This document shows, one piece after another, positions 17,374 to 26,704 of a DNA stretch of 64,000 nucleotides. The position numbers and the translations under genes are program-made. The DNA is taken from contig CBDCZP010000012.1 in NCBI GenBank assembly GCA_965224605.1, positions 124,001 to 188,000 on the forward strand. The letters are read 5' to 3'. Source of the DNA: HyVt-477 sp965224605 (GTDB lineage: Bacteria > Pseudomonadota > Gammaproteobacteria > Thiotrichales > Thiotrichaceae). The notes under the pieces were generated by a model. It searched no databases, was not told where the DNA came from, and worked only from the letters and a program-made list of their open reading frames with translations. Position 1 is the stretch's first letter. Each line of letters begins with the position of its first letter.

Positions 17374-20300
17374 TCAGGTGTCTTTAATCAGACGTAACAT
17401 TTCGCCTGCGTTCATTTTCCCACTAATGTCACTACCTTCAAGCAGGTTGTCGGCTAAATCGCGTTTACGTTGGTGTAGCTTAACAATTTTTTCTTCAATA
17501 GTGTTTTCGGCGACTAGCCTGTAGATGGTGACAGGACGCTGTTGTCCAATGCGATGTGCCCGGTCAGAAGCCTGATCTTCCACCGCTGGATTCCACCAGG
17601 GATCCATATGAATAACGTAATCGGCTGCGGTAAGGTTTAGCCCGGAACCCCCCGCTTTTAGACTGATTAAGAAAACATCGCCTTCACCATCTTGAAAAGC
17701 ATCAACGGCTTTTTTGCGTTTTGTTTGAGGAGTGCTACCGTCTAAATATTGATAGCTAATACCTTGTTCATCTAAATATTCTTTGAGAATGCTGAGATGT
17801 TTTACGAACTGACTAAATACCAATGCTTTGTGATTATTATCTAAAAGTTCTTCCAGGATTTCGCCAAAGGCTTGCAGTTTACTGCCAGGTAGTGGGCTAT
17901 TTTCCATGACCAGTTTAGGATGACAGCTTGCTAGTCTTAATTTGGTTATTTCTGCCAAAATTTGGATAGGGTTCGTGCGCTTTTCATCTTGTGAATCATT
18001 GCTGACAAATTTCTTGATAGCTTTTTGTCGCACGGCTTCATATAAAGCCCGTTCCTCTTTACTTAAGGGCACAGAATGCGTTATTTCGGTACGTGGTGGT
18101 AGTTCTTGTAGCACATCTCTTTTTAGTCGGCGTAAGATAAAGGGTTGTATTAACTGTCGTAAGTTATAACTGGCATTCTTATCTTTGAAGCGCTCAATAG
18201 GCGCCATAAATAGCCGAGTAAAATGATCTTGTGTGCCTAATAATCCCGGATTCAGGTATCGGAACAAGCTCCATAATTCACCCAGATGATTTTCGATCGG
18301 TGTACCTGTGGTAATCAGTTTGAAGTCAGCGGAAATATTCCAGGCGGCCTTGGTGCGTTTTGTACCGATGTTTTTAATGGCTTGTGCCTCATCCAGTAAA
18401 GCAGTTGTCCAGTGAACATCCGCAATGAAATCGGCATCTTGAGGAAGTAGTCCATAGCTACAAATAAGCAGATCGTAGGGTTTTAATGTTTTCAGTAGTT
18501 CTCGTCGACTCTTGCCACGATAAAATATGGGTTTCAGTGTGGGGGCAAATTTCTCCGTCTCACTAAACCAGTTATTACAGACAGATACAGGTGCGACAAC
18601 CAGAGTGGGCCCTTGGCTGGCACGGGTAAGTATCAATGCCAACGCTTGCAGTGTTTTACCTAGCCCCATATCATCCGCTAAACAGGCACCCACTCCCCAG
18701 TCGGCAAGGCGGGCAAGCCAGCGGAAACCTTCTATCTGATAATCACGCAATTCTGCTTGCAAAGTGGCGGGAACATCGTAGTGTTTATCCTGTAACTCTT
18801 TGAGCTTGTTGATGTGCTCTTTCCATTTACCATCGCCTTCCAATGCTTCCACTTCATCCAGAAAATCTTCTAGCGCGAGGCTGGCTAAACCACTGATACG
18901 GATAGTATCTTCTTGAGTATCCGCATAGGCACTGACAGCTTGGAGTTTTTTCTTAAGGTTGCGGGATAGGGCAACATATTGCCCATCGCTCATTTTTATA
19001 AAGCGGCTCTTATTTCCTTGGCTAAGTTCTAGTAATTGCCCCAAGCTTATGACCAAATCTTCATTGATGATTACTTCGCCGTCTAACTCAAACCATTCGC
19101 CTTTTTCATTGACACTCAAACGCATATTTTTGGCACCCAATGTTGAGTTCACTCGCATAAACTCACCTTCAGGCCATTCCAAAGAAACAGCATCACCGAG
19201 TTCATGTAAGCCTGTTAATGCTTCTAATGCCTCTTCAGCTTCCTCCAGAACAATCTCATCATCCAGATCTTCCCAATCGGCCAACATTTCAACATTGTCC
19301 TGAAGATTTTGAGCATGTTGATTCTCTAAATTGAGGTCACGTTGTACTTTAACTTTCTCTCCGTCAATTTCAATTAACAGGTTTTTACGCCCATGACCCG
19401 GTGGGTAGATCGGACCGTTGTTATTACCAAAAGGCTGCACTCGTAATGACAGTCGTAAACCATCTCCATAAGGCAGCAGATGCACATGAATCATTGGATC
19501 ACTTTCGATTTCTTCGGCATTATCAACACCTGCGATATCTGATTGAATATTCATCATGGGTGCTAAGGTAGATAATGTTTCCCGCAATTGCGTTTCAGCA
19601 TCTTTGGGGAGCAACAGCCCATCGCCAATAATATTAAGGATTTGTTCGTGTTGATCGCTGATCTTATACACCCGAAGTCGGGTAGGGGTCTCTTTAGCAA
19701 TGATATAGACCAGTTCTACAAGCTGATATTTTTTGATTTCAGGATAGATGGTGACGCGGATTTCATCACCTTCTTCGGTAACCAGTAGTTCAATGTCACC
19801 GTTCATGATTTCAAGAGGTGTGGTTCGAGCTTTATCCCAGTAAACTCGCGGATGATTGATAAGAGTAGGCCAGGCACGGTCAATATCCAGTTCATATTCA
19901 TTAGCATAGAAACCATAGTTTCTTGCTTCGATGATGGATGTGGCGCAGATTTGCAAATCTTCTTCACTTAGGAATGGCATTTCATCGTGTTCACGCAGCA
20001 AGCGAGTCAGTGAAACACTTCGACCTTTTGACCAACCGCCGCTCTTGGTTTGTTTTTGAACCTTTGGATGCAGACTCCATTCATCTACGCCTTCTTGCAG
20101 AATCCAGATAAGTCGTTCATTCGTTTTTGCTTTAACCTCAGTAGTCGCCAACATATTGAGTGCATTCAGTGAACGCTCCCAACCATGTTGTCGATTAACT
20201 AAGTTAAAGAGTGTTTTCGTGCCTATTTGCTGATGCAGCTCCTTGGCCTGCTCTGCATACTCTGCTTTGCGTTGATCTGTGTTAGGTAAATGACGTGCCA

Positions 20301-21588
20301 AGGCTTCGGCATATTCAGCAGCAAACCAGATATAGCCATTGTTACTGGCAAGGTGAACCTTTTCTACGGCTTTATCAAGCCATCCCGGATCTGTTTTCAG
20401 ACCAGCCCAATAGCTGATAAGTAGAGTAAACAACAGAATGAAAGAATCATCTTGTTCTGATAGTAGGTTTATTTCTTCTTTTAGTTCCTTGTCGTCACCA
20501 GAGGTCAGTAAATCGGCATAGGCAATAAGGAGATAGTAAATAACAAAGGTTTCACTGAGTTCGTTGTGTGCCACAATAGTTTTGGACACACTATCCGGGG
20601 TTCCAGTACTTAACAAGTTAAGAAAGTGAAACGCCTCGAAAATATCACGTTGAAAAACAGAACTAGGTTCTTTGGTTGCTTTTCGGAGCAAGCGAATACC
20701 CTTTTCATAAGTCTCAATGGCAGCGGCGTTATCACCTTGCATCAACTGTTTACACGATAAGCTACCTTGCCATAATCCTGCATAAAACAAATGATCTGGT
20801 TTAGTCGGAAAATTGTTATTGTCGCCTCTTACCAGACATTGTTCGGCAATTAAGGTGTCGAGAATATAGGCTTGTGATTGATCCTTAACACGCTCCTTTC
20901 GGCGTAACATTTCCTCCCAGAACTCATCAATGTTATCGAGTCGGAAAGCAGCATATGAGGTGTAAAAAGGGGCTACAGAAGAAATAAATATTTCATCCGT
21001 TAGTATCTCTAGCTGGTCGCGTCTGGGCGTATTACCCAAAATAAAAGGTAGCGGATTATAGCCAGTCTTTTGTCTAATATATTGAAACTGCGTGGTTATA
21101 TCAGCCAGCAAGGTTTTCAGAGTGAGATGGTCGCCCTGATATAAATACATTCGTGTATCGGCTACCGCTGCTTCCCATGAAGACCAGACACGTTTTCCGG
21201 AATAAGCTTGTTTTGGTGTAAATACAGACTGTATTGTTTCTGCTAACTTGTTAAAATTATTCTCGTTGAGCGCAAACAAGGTAATGGCTTCAATAATTCC
21301 GGCAGGAAGGCCAAACCGATTGCTATCAACAATAACCCAGCCCTGATTGGCGAGTTTCAGGAGTGCTATTTTAATGGAACGATTTGTCCAGGGTGCTGTT
21401 GTCTCTGGATCATGAATATTTGCTTTAGCTGCACATTGTGCAAGTGGTGTAGAGGCTATGGGAAGGTAGATAATCGCCAATAATTGCAGTATTTGCTGAT
21501 TTTCAACCGCGAGCGCAGTGAATTCTTCCCTATTAAACATGATTTTAGGCACAATATTTTTCTGCTCAGGTATGATATTTTTTTGCAC
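17374..21588 (-). CDS. Large SNF2-family (SWI2/SNF2) DNA-dependent ATPase
   Basis: A 1404-residue protein. The C-terminal third is a complete SNF2 motor: DDMGLGKT near residue 970, LLDEAQAIKN near 1068, TTGTPIENHLGELWSLF near 1100, and the second RecA lobe with KAGGSGLNLTAADYV, HMDPWWNP and RAHRIGQ near 1320-1345. The N-terminal 900 residues hold a helical repeat-like region and an acidic stretch, as in other bacterial SNF2 proteins. These act on DNA-protein complexes; RapA, which recycles RNA polymerase, has a different N-terminus. The start used is GTG 21588; ATG 21540 is equally possible. It is divergent from rluD with no accessory partner, so a defence role is not indicated. Confidence 0.85.
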   Translation of the reverse strand: MQKNIIPEQKNIVPKIMFNREEFTALAVENQQILQLLAIIYLPIASTPLAQCAAKANIHDPETTAPWTNRSIKIALLKLANQGWVIVDSNRFGLPAGIIEAITLFALNENNFNKLAETIQSVFTPKQAYSGKRVWSSWEAAVADTRMYLYQGDHLTLKTLLADITTQFQYIRQKTGYNPLPFILGNTPRRDQLEILTDEIFISSVAPFYTSYAAFRLDNIDEFWEEMLRRKERVKDQSQAYILDTLIAEQCLVRGDNNNFPTKPDHLFYAGLWQGSLSCKQLMQGDNAAAIETYEKGIRLLRKATKEPSSVFQRDIFEAFHFLNLLSTGTPDSVSKTIVAHNELSETFVIYYLLIAYADLLTSGDDKELKEEINLLSEQDDSFILLFTLLISYWAGLKTDPGWLDKAVEKVHLASNNGYIWFAAEYAEALARHLPNTDQRKAEYAEQAKELHQQIGTKTLFNLVNRQHGWERSLNALNMLATTEVKAKTNERLIWILQEGVDEWSLHPKVQKQTKSGGWSKGRSVSLTRLLREHDEMPFLSEEDLQICATSIIEARNYGFYANEYELDIDRAWPTLINHPRVYWDKARTTPLEIMNGDIELLVTEEGDEIRVTIYPEIKKYQLVELVYIIAKETPTRLRVYKISDQHEQILNIIGDGLLLPKDAETQLRETLSTLAPMMNIQSDIAGVDNAEEIESDPMIHVHLLPYGDGLRLSLRVQPFGNNNGPIYPPGHGRKNLLIEIDGEKVKVQRDLNLENQHAQNLQDNVEMLADWEDLDDEIVLEEAEEALEALTGLHELGDAVSLEWPEGEFMRVNSTLGAKNMRLSVNEKGEWFELDGEVIINEDLVISLGQLLELSQGNKSRFIKMSDGQYVALSRNLKKKLQAVSAYADTQEDTIRISGLASLALEDFLDEVEALEGDGKWKEHINKLKELQDKHYDVPATLQAELRDYQIEGFRWLARLADWGVGACLADDMGLGKTLQALALILTRASQGPTLVVAPVSVCNNWFSETEKFAPTLKPIFYRGKSRRELLKTLKPYDLLICSYGLLPQDADFIADVHWTTALLDEAQAIKNIGTKRTKAAWNISADFKLITTGTPIENHLGELWSLFRYLNPGLLGTQDHFTRLFMAPIERFKDKNASYNLRQLIQPFILRRLKRDVLQELPPRTEITHSVPLSKEERALYEAVRQKAIKKFVSNDSQDEKRTNPIQILAEITKLRLASCHPKLVMENSPLPGSKLQAFGEILEELLDNNHKALVFSQFVKHLSILKEYLDEQGISYQYLDGSTPQTKRKKAVDAFQDGEGDVFLISLKAGGSGLNLTAADYVIHMDPWWNPAVEDQASDRAHRIGQQRPVTIYRLVAENTIEEKIVKLHQRKRDLADNLLEGSDISGKMNAGEMLRLIKDT

Positions 21589-21685
21589 GATAGTCGATCA
21601 CAGATTTGTAATTTCAAACGGTACAGGGTAGTTTCCCCACTCTATCCCGTCAACCTAAAGCTTACCTAGATTGGTAATTATTTCT

Positions 21686-22624
21686 ATGATAACCCTGAAT
21701 GTCCCTAATGAACTTAATAATCAACGTTTTGATGCGATTGTAGCTCAGTTGTGTCCTGAGTATTCTCGTAGCCAATTACAAAAGTGGATTCGTTCGGGAG
21801 ATGTGACCGTCAATGGTAAGCAGCTTAAGCCTAAAATAAAGCTACGTGAGGGTGATGAAATTATTGTAACACCTCAAAGCATTGAACAAACTACCGATGA
21901 ACCAGAAGATATCCCTCTGGATATTGTGTTTGAAGATGCGCATATTCTGGTAGTGAACAAACAAGCCGGTTTGGTGGTTCATCCTGCTGTAGGTAATCGT
22001 ACGGGAACGTTAGTCAATGGTGTGTTATTTCATGATCTGAGTTTACAACAGGTTCCCAGAGCAGGGATCGTGCACCGTCTGGATAAGGATACCAGCGGAT
22101 TAATGGTTGTAGCCAAGACGCTTCAGGCGCATAAGTCGCTTGTTAATCAGTTGCAGGAACGAACGGTTAAACGTGAATATTTAACGGTAGTGCAAGGTGA
22201 AGAAATATCCGGCGGTACTATTGAAGGCAATATAGGCCGTCATCCTGTGGATCGTAAGCGAATGGCGGTGGTTGACGGTGGCAAGCATGCGGTAACCCAT
22301 TATCGTATTGAACAACGCTTCAGAGGTTACACTTTGCTGCGTGTGCAACTAGAAACTGGGCGCACCCACCAGATACGGGTACATATGAGTTGGCAACGTA
22401 AATCTATTATTGGTGATCATGTCTATGGCGGTCGACCTAGAACACCGGCGAAGATTACCGCAGAGCTACGTGAGTATCTTCTGCATTTCCCCAGACAGGC
22501 ATTACATGCGACTCAACTGGGTCTGGATCATCCTGAAACAGGGGAATGGGTTCAGTGGCAGCGGCCGTTACCAGAAGATATGCAGCAATTGGTTGATACT
22601 TTAGCAGCTGCAAGTGCTGAGTAA
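21686..22624 (+). CDS. rluD: 23S rRNA pseudouridine(1911/1915/1917) synthase RluD
   Basis: An N-terminal S4 domain (SRSQLQKWIRSGDVTVNGK) is followed by the RluA-type catalytic domain with the aspartate in HRLDKDTSGLMVV near residue 135 and the GRTHQIRVHM motif near 230. RluD modifies helix 69 of 23S rRNA and is needed for normal ribosome assembly. I chose ATG 21686 (MITLNVPN) over a TTG five codons upstream. It is followed after 12 bp by pgeF, the usual gammaproteobacterial pair. Confidence 0.93.
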   Translation: MITLNVPNELNNQRFDAIVAQLCPEYSRSQLQKWIRSGDVTVNGKQLKPKIKLREGDEIIVTPQSIEQTTDEPEDIPLDIVFEDAHILVVNKQAGLVVHPAVGNRTGTLVNGVLFHDLSLQQVPRAGIVHRLDKDTSGLMVVAKTLQAHKSLVNQLQERTVKREYLTVVQGEEISGGTIEGNIGRHPVDRKRMAVVDGGKHAVTHYRIEQRFRGYTLLRVQLETGRTHQIRVHMSWQRKSIIGDHVYGGRPRTPAKITAELREYLLHFPRQALHATQLGLDHPETGEWVQWQRPLPEDMQQLVDTLAAASAE

Positions 22625-22636
22625 GGTAGTTTCGAT

Positions 22637-23368
22637 ATGAACTGGATCAAACCTGACTGGCCAGCACCCAAACAGGTAAAGGCGATTTCTACTACACGTA
22701 GGGGGGGGTATAGCCAAGCACCCTTTGATAGTCTTAACTTGGGTACACATGTCGAAGATGATTTAGCAACGGTCTTGAATAATAGAGCAAAGCTCAAGCA
22801 AGCACTTAGCCTTCCTTCAGAACCCGTTTGGCTGGAACAAAGTCATAGCACACAAGTTGTCGATGCAGATAATAACGCATCACCACTAACTGCCGATGCT
22901 TCTGTGAGCCATCAATCTGGCAAAGTATGTATTGTGATGACTGCGGATTGTTTGCCTGTGCTATTGACCAATAATGCAGGAACAATGATTGCAGCAGCAC
23001 ATGCAGGATGGCGTGGTTTAAATGACGGCATTCTCGAATCCACCATCAATAGAATGCAATCACCACCCGAAGATATTATTGCCTGGTTAGGGCCTGCTAT
23101 TGGCTCAGAACACTTTGAAGTCGGTGGAGAAGTCCGTGAGGCCTTTATGAAACAGCATAAGGAATCCGTACAAGCTTTCGTTGCTGGTGAAAATGAAGAC
23201 AAATGGTTTGCAGATATTTATAAACTGGCTCGAATACGTTTAGCCGCAATGGGTGTTAGCCGTGTTTATGGAGGTGGATATTGCACTTATGCGGACAAAG
23301 AAAGGTTTTTCTCTTATCGGAGAGAAGCAATGACAGGGCGAATGGCTAGTCTTATCTGGTTAGATTAA
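22637..23368 (+). CDS. pgeF: PgeF/YfiH-type laccase-domain protein
   Basis: A 243-residue protein of the multicopper-oxidase-like YfiH family. VMTADCLPVLLT (Cys) and AAAHAGWRGL (His) give the metal/active-site residues, and the C-terminal DKERFFSYRR is conserved. In E. coli the protein edits peptidoglycan precursors by removing wrongly added L-Ser; some homologues act as purine nucleoside phosphorylases. It lies 12 bp downstream of rluD in the same operon. Confidence 0.9.
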   Translation: MNWIKPDWPAPKQVKAISTTRRGGYSQAPFDSLNLGTHVEDDLATVLNNRAKLKQALSLPSEPVWLEQSHSTQVVDADNNASPLTADASVSHQSGKVCIVMTADCLPVLLTNNAGTMIAAAHAGWRGLNDGILESTINRMQSPPEDIIAWLGPAIGSEHFEVGGEVREAFMKQHKESVQAFVAGENEDKWFADIYKLARIRLAAMGVSRVYGGGYCTYADKERFFSYRREAMTGRMASLIWLD

Positions 23369-23435
23369 CGCATATTTTACTCACATATGATCTATATCTA
23401 TAGTACCTACAAAAAGTAAATAAGAGGAAAATCTG

Positions 23436-24041
23436 ATGATAAAAAACATCCTATATCGTGTTTTGGTAGCAAGCATCAGTTTGATGTTTGCTCTTTCTCC
23501 CAGCTTGTATGCTGATAATTATCGTATAGATACAGAAGGCGCTCATGCCTCGATCAATTTTAAAATTAAACATCTGGGATATAGTTGGCTAACAGGTCGG
23601 TTTAATGATTTCAAAGGTACTTTTAGTTATGACGCCAAAAAACCTGATCAGTCAAAAATAGAATTCACAGTAAAAACCGCTAGTGTTGATTCCAATCACG
23701 CAGAACGTGACAAGCATTTACGGGGTAAAAAGTTTCTTGATGTAAAGAAGTTTCCGCAAGCCAAATTCATTAGCACTGCTTATAAAAAGACAGGCGATAA
23801 GGCCGGAGTCTTGTCGGGTAATCTCACACTCCATGGGGTTACCCGCCCTGTATCCATGAAAGTCATCCAACTTGGAGCAGGTAGAGACCCTTGGGGTGGT
23901 TTTAGACGAGGCTTTGAAACTCAGCTTACTATTCGATTACATGATTATGATATTAAACATAACCTGGGATCAGCATCAGAAGAACTTGAGTTGGACATTT
24001 ATATCGAAGGCATTATGGATGATAAATATATTTTTGAATGA
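23436..24041 (+). CDS. YceI-family periplasmic lipid-binding-like protein
   Basis: A 201-residue protein with a Sec signal peptide (hydrophobic core 8-22, cleavage after LYA near 26). The YceI barrel is clear: YRIDTEGAHASINFKIKHLG, FNDFKGTFSY, DSNHAERDKHLRG, KFPQAKFIST and SGNLTLHGVTRPV. Members are lipocalin-like barrels that bind polyisoprenoids or similar lipids and are often base- or stress-induced. A good AAGAGGAAAA site precedes the ATG. It closes the conserved left block; the accessory region begins about 400 bp further on. Confidence 0.9.
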   Translation: MIKNILYRVLVASISLMFALSPSLYADNYRIDTEGAHASINFKIKHLGYSWLTGRFNDFKGTFSYDAKKPDQSKIEFTVKTASVDSNHAERDKHLRGKKFLDVKKFPQAKFISTAYKKTGDKAGVLSGNLTLHGVTRPVSMKVIQLGAGRDPWGGFRRGFETQLTIRLHDYDIKHNLGSASEELELDIYIEGIMDDKYIFE

Positions 24042-24128
24042 TAAAGCGCATAATTTGTTACGTAGCCATTGATTTTATAATGATTGAATGGAAACCTGCG
24101 GAAAAGCTATTCAGGACTATGCAGGAGA

Positions 24129-24362
24129 CTAGTTTTTCTCTGAAATGATATTTAGCATCTGCACGGTTAAATCAGATCGTCGCGCTGATGGATAACTATT
24201 ATACTCTGAAATATACGTTTGATGCATTGCGGATGCTATTGTTTCATTTAATAGCGTGTTATTTGCATGTCCCATTGTAGAAAATACAGGGGATGCAAAA
24301 AACGCTGAAGAAGCAAATAAAAGACACGATACTACGATAGTATTTGTTGTACGGTTTGACAT
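24129..24362 (-). CDS. Small predicted secreted protein, unknown
   Basis: Seventy-seven codons with a convincing signal peptide: NRTTNTIV, a hydrophobic run (SCLLFASSAFFASPVF) and a likely cleavage after GHA near residue 33. The mature part is about 44 residues and resembles nothing I recognise. AAAGAG lies about ten bases upstream of the ATG. It could be a real small periplasmic protein or a chance frame; the signal-peptide shape is the only support. Confidence 0.4.
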   Translation of the reverse strand: MSNRTTNTIVVSCLLFASSAFFASPVFSTMGHANNTLLNETIASAMHQTYISEYNSYPSARRSDLTVQMLNIISEKN

Positions 24363-24507
24363 GGGGACACTCTTTTTTTATTGTTATTGGGGTTGTGTTT
24401 AATAATCATACCAGACCCAATAGCATGTCGACAATAACCCCCCCTAAACGGTAACAACCGATCAGTGTTCTTGTTTTTAGAGATGTGTTTGATGTATCTG
24501 TTAGGCC

Positions 24508-24577
24508 TCCCTAGCTCAAACATGGTAGTACTTGCTAATATAATAAGCATGTTGCTACTTTTAAAGTGTCGTAGTAG
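24508..24577 (+). repeat. Left copy of a 67-bp inverted repeat bracketing the accessory region
   Basis: This stretch starts CCCTAGCTCAAACATGG and runs to TGTCGTAG. It matches the reverse complement of 40791-40857 at about 58 of 67 positions by hand alignment, including a 21-base identical run. It directly follows GTTAGGC at 24500-24506, which fits the integron core-site consensus GTTRRRY. Confidence 0.8.
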
Positions 24578-24925
24578 TTTCGGGTTTTAGGGTGCCTTTG
24601 TTGGAAGGATTTATTATAATAACAAACTCTTATCTGTAATATAAAACTTTAGACGACAATAATGTTCTAAAAGAAAGTGACTTTTAGGGAACCTACTAAG
24701 CTGTTGGCTCATAAAATTCAAACATCGTAGCAGTAGCTAAAAAATCAGGCTTAGGTGATCACAATTAGAAATTATCTAGCCAAAGAATAAAAATTAGGTA
24801 TATTTCTAATCAATAAATGTTATGTGGGAATTTTTGCCTACATAATGAGTTTTACGATAAATAGTTGCAGTCTAACCGGTGTAAAATGGTGCTTGCTTGA
24901 CTTAACTAGGATTCCCGATAATATT

Positions 24926-24953
24926 GTTTTGTGGGACTCTGGTCCCATAAAAC
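24926..24953. other. Strong 12-bp stem-loop
   Basis: GTTTTGTGGGAC and GTCCCATAAAAC pair over 12 bp (one G-T) around a TCTG loop. No T-run follows on either strand, so it is not an obvious terminator. Function unknown. Confidence 0.6.
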
Positions 24954-25454
24954 ATGCTGTTAGTTGGTCGTAGTTAATAGGTTGAGTATTGGATGTTATC
25001 TACTTTCAGCAATCTTAAAAATAGCGTACCGTGTTTGAAGGGTCTTGCTTTTAAATTGCATGTTAAACAACAGTATTCTAGCGTTAAATGTTCTTTCATT
25101 AAAAGTTGCGCCTTAATAGCTTCATCACATATTTTAGTACGAAGATAAACGCAAAGAGTCAACGCTGAAAAGCCAGAAAATAACCTTGAAGTAGTTAAAC
25201 CGAAAAGCGGGTAGGGCATAAGAAGCAGAAATATAATGCCCCTATTTTGTAGATTTAAGGCAAGGAGAAATAAAGGCTTCATCGTGGTGGAATCATTTTG
25301 GAGTTTCATAGCATCCCGTAGCAAAAAGAACGCAGGTAGATGTTTTACTCTCGCCAGCATTGGGTGGAGTAGTTTAGATTAAGACAACCCGTAGTCTACT
25401 GGGGCATAGTCATAGGCAAGTGGTAGCGTGTAAGGATAGAAAGGCAAGGCGCAT

Positions 25455-25583
25455 CACTAACCAGAGCTTCGTGTTGACTGGCTGACTCAGCGGTTGTTTT
25501 GAGCGTCATACTTTCGGCTGGTATAGCGTTACATTATGGTAAAGCAGTTTCGAATCGCCAGCACCACAAGCAAGGCGTTAGCT
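25455..25583 (+). other. attC site 1, long class
   Basis: It starts CACTAACCAGAG and ends AAGGCGTTAGCT; about 129 bp. The outer arms pair: CTAAC, CTTCGTGTTG and CTGGC on the left mirror GTTAG, CACAAGC and GCCAG on the right. The core is slightly degenerate (GTTAGCT). Confidence 0.75.
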
Positions 25584-25603
25584 TCCTCAGATTGGAGTAA
25601 TTG

Positions 25604-26704
25604 ATGAGATATGTAAGTACCATTGTTTTTGCCCTTATGATTAGTTCCTGCGCTTCAAATTCAATTAGCACGGGCAATGCGATAGTTAACGGATTTGATC
25701 GAGAGGCTGCTTTGGAAAGTTACAAGGATCAATGTTCGCTCAATTTTGTCCTCGCAATGGGGTTATCGGCACTGAAAGAGAAAGGTGAATCAAGAGAAAA
25801 ACTGGATGCTGTTGCTGCTTCGTCGAAGAATCCTGAGCTAATGGCTCCAATGGTCTTTGAGCTTTTTGGCTTTCCGCAATTGCAGGGAAGAACATATACA
25901 TTTTTTAAATACGATAATTGCTTAGTCTCAAAAGCTAAGTCCCAGCCGCTAGTTAATATTGATAATATTCGTTCTGCCCTATTGCTGTGTGAGTCTAAGT
26001 ATCAGGGCATGGAGGGTTTAATTGGTTGTATTGATACTGCAATTATTAATGCAGATTCAGATCCAATTAAAGCATTTCAAGAAGATGCTGACCTACTTAG
26101 GTTAGAACATCTCGAGTATTGGACAGCTCTCTTAGACGAATACCATAAAATAAAAGGCCATTATCCGTTTCAAAATAAACTTAAATCTGATAAGGATATC
26201 GCTCTAGTCAAAATTGCTACTAAACAGCAAATACAATACTTATCTCCAGGGTCTTCTAACTACAATCCAAAACTAGATATTAACCAAACTGTTTTTTTCA
26301 AAGAGCAGAAAGTTAAAGATTTCGTTATAGAATTGGAAACTGTATTAAACAGAACCATTGAAGAAAGATATGATATCCAAAAGGTTCCTACTTCAAGCCC
26401 AGTAGGTTATCACTATTTCGCATCTAAAGATGGCTATCTTGTCTGGGTTACTTGTACTACGTGTGGTGTAACCCCAGTCTCAACATTATTAATGAATGGT
26501 TTTACACCCACAGTAAATATCGTTTCTAAGGGTATGGTTGGGCAAGTGACTAAAGCTCTCTTGAAAAAGAAAATGTTAGAGCACCCCATTTATAAGGGGT
26601 GGGTATCAAAGTCTTTTCACAAAGAAGAATATGTTCGTAACTTGGTAAAAGAGAATAATAGTGATTCAAAGTACCTGAGTTCCAACACCAAGTGCAACAC
26701 TTAG
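25604..26704 (+). CDS. Cassette lipoprotein of unknown function, 3' end replaced by IS30
   Basis: A 366-residue protein with a lipoprotein signal (FALMISSC, lipid-modified Cys near residue 16). ATG 25604 is preferred; GGAG lies upstream. The rest is mixed alpha/beta with several Cys (CLVSKAK, CESKYQG, CTTCG) and no family I recognise. The IS30 copy starts at 26672, so the last ten or so residues come from the IS. If the IS and one AG of the apparent AG target duplication are removed, the frame runs into NETST and stops at the TAA inside the next attC, the same arrangement as other cassettes here. Confidence 0.7.
   Translation: MRYVSTIVFALMISSCASNSISTGNAIVNGFDREAALESYKDQCSLNFVLAMGLSALKEKGESREKLDAVAASSKNPELMAPMVFELFGFPQLQGRTYTFFKYDNCLVSKAKSQPLVNIDNIRSALLLCESKYQGMEGLIGCIDTAIINADSDPIKAFQEDADLLRLEHLEYWTALLDEYHKIKGHYPFQNKLKSDKDIALVKIATKQQIQYLSPGSSNYNPKLDINQTVFFKEQKVKDFVIELETVLNRTIEERYDIQKVPTSSPVGYHYFASKDGYLVWVTCTTCGVTPVSTLLMNGFTPTVNIVSKGMVGQVTKALLKKKMLEHPIYKGWVSKSFHKEEYVRNLVKENNSDSKYLSSNTKCNT

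Larger units (their letters stand above)
24363..25454. other. Gene-poor left border of the accessory region
   Basis: I find no convincing gene in this 1.1-kb stretch. It contains the 67-bp repeat at 24508, an imperfect inverted repeat around 24822-24848 (TTATGTGGG and CCTACATAA) and a strong hairpin at 24926-24953. A reverse frame at 24974-25360 lacks recognisable domains. No integron integrase remnant is seen. Confidence 0.5.

Noticed and set aside
17374..21588. SNF2 protein as part of a DISARM-like or other defence locus
   Set aside because: No methylase, PLD or helicase partner flanks it; neighbours are rluD and a protease, so a stand-alone role is more likely.
24332..24550. 72-codon reverse frame over the left 67-bp repeat
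   Set aside because: The right copy of the repeat is not coding in that frame, and the protein is basic and shapeless.
24974..25360. 128-codon reverse-strand open frame before attC 1
   Set aside because: No domain, odd composition and no clear ribosome binding site; left as non-coding.
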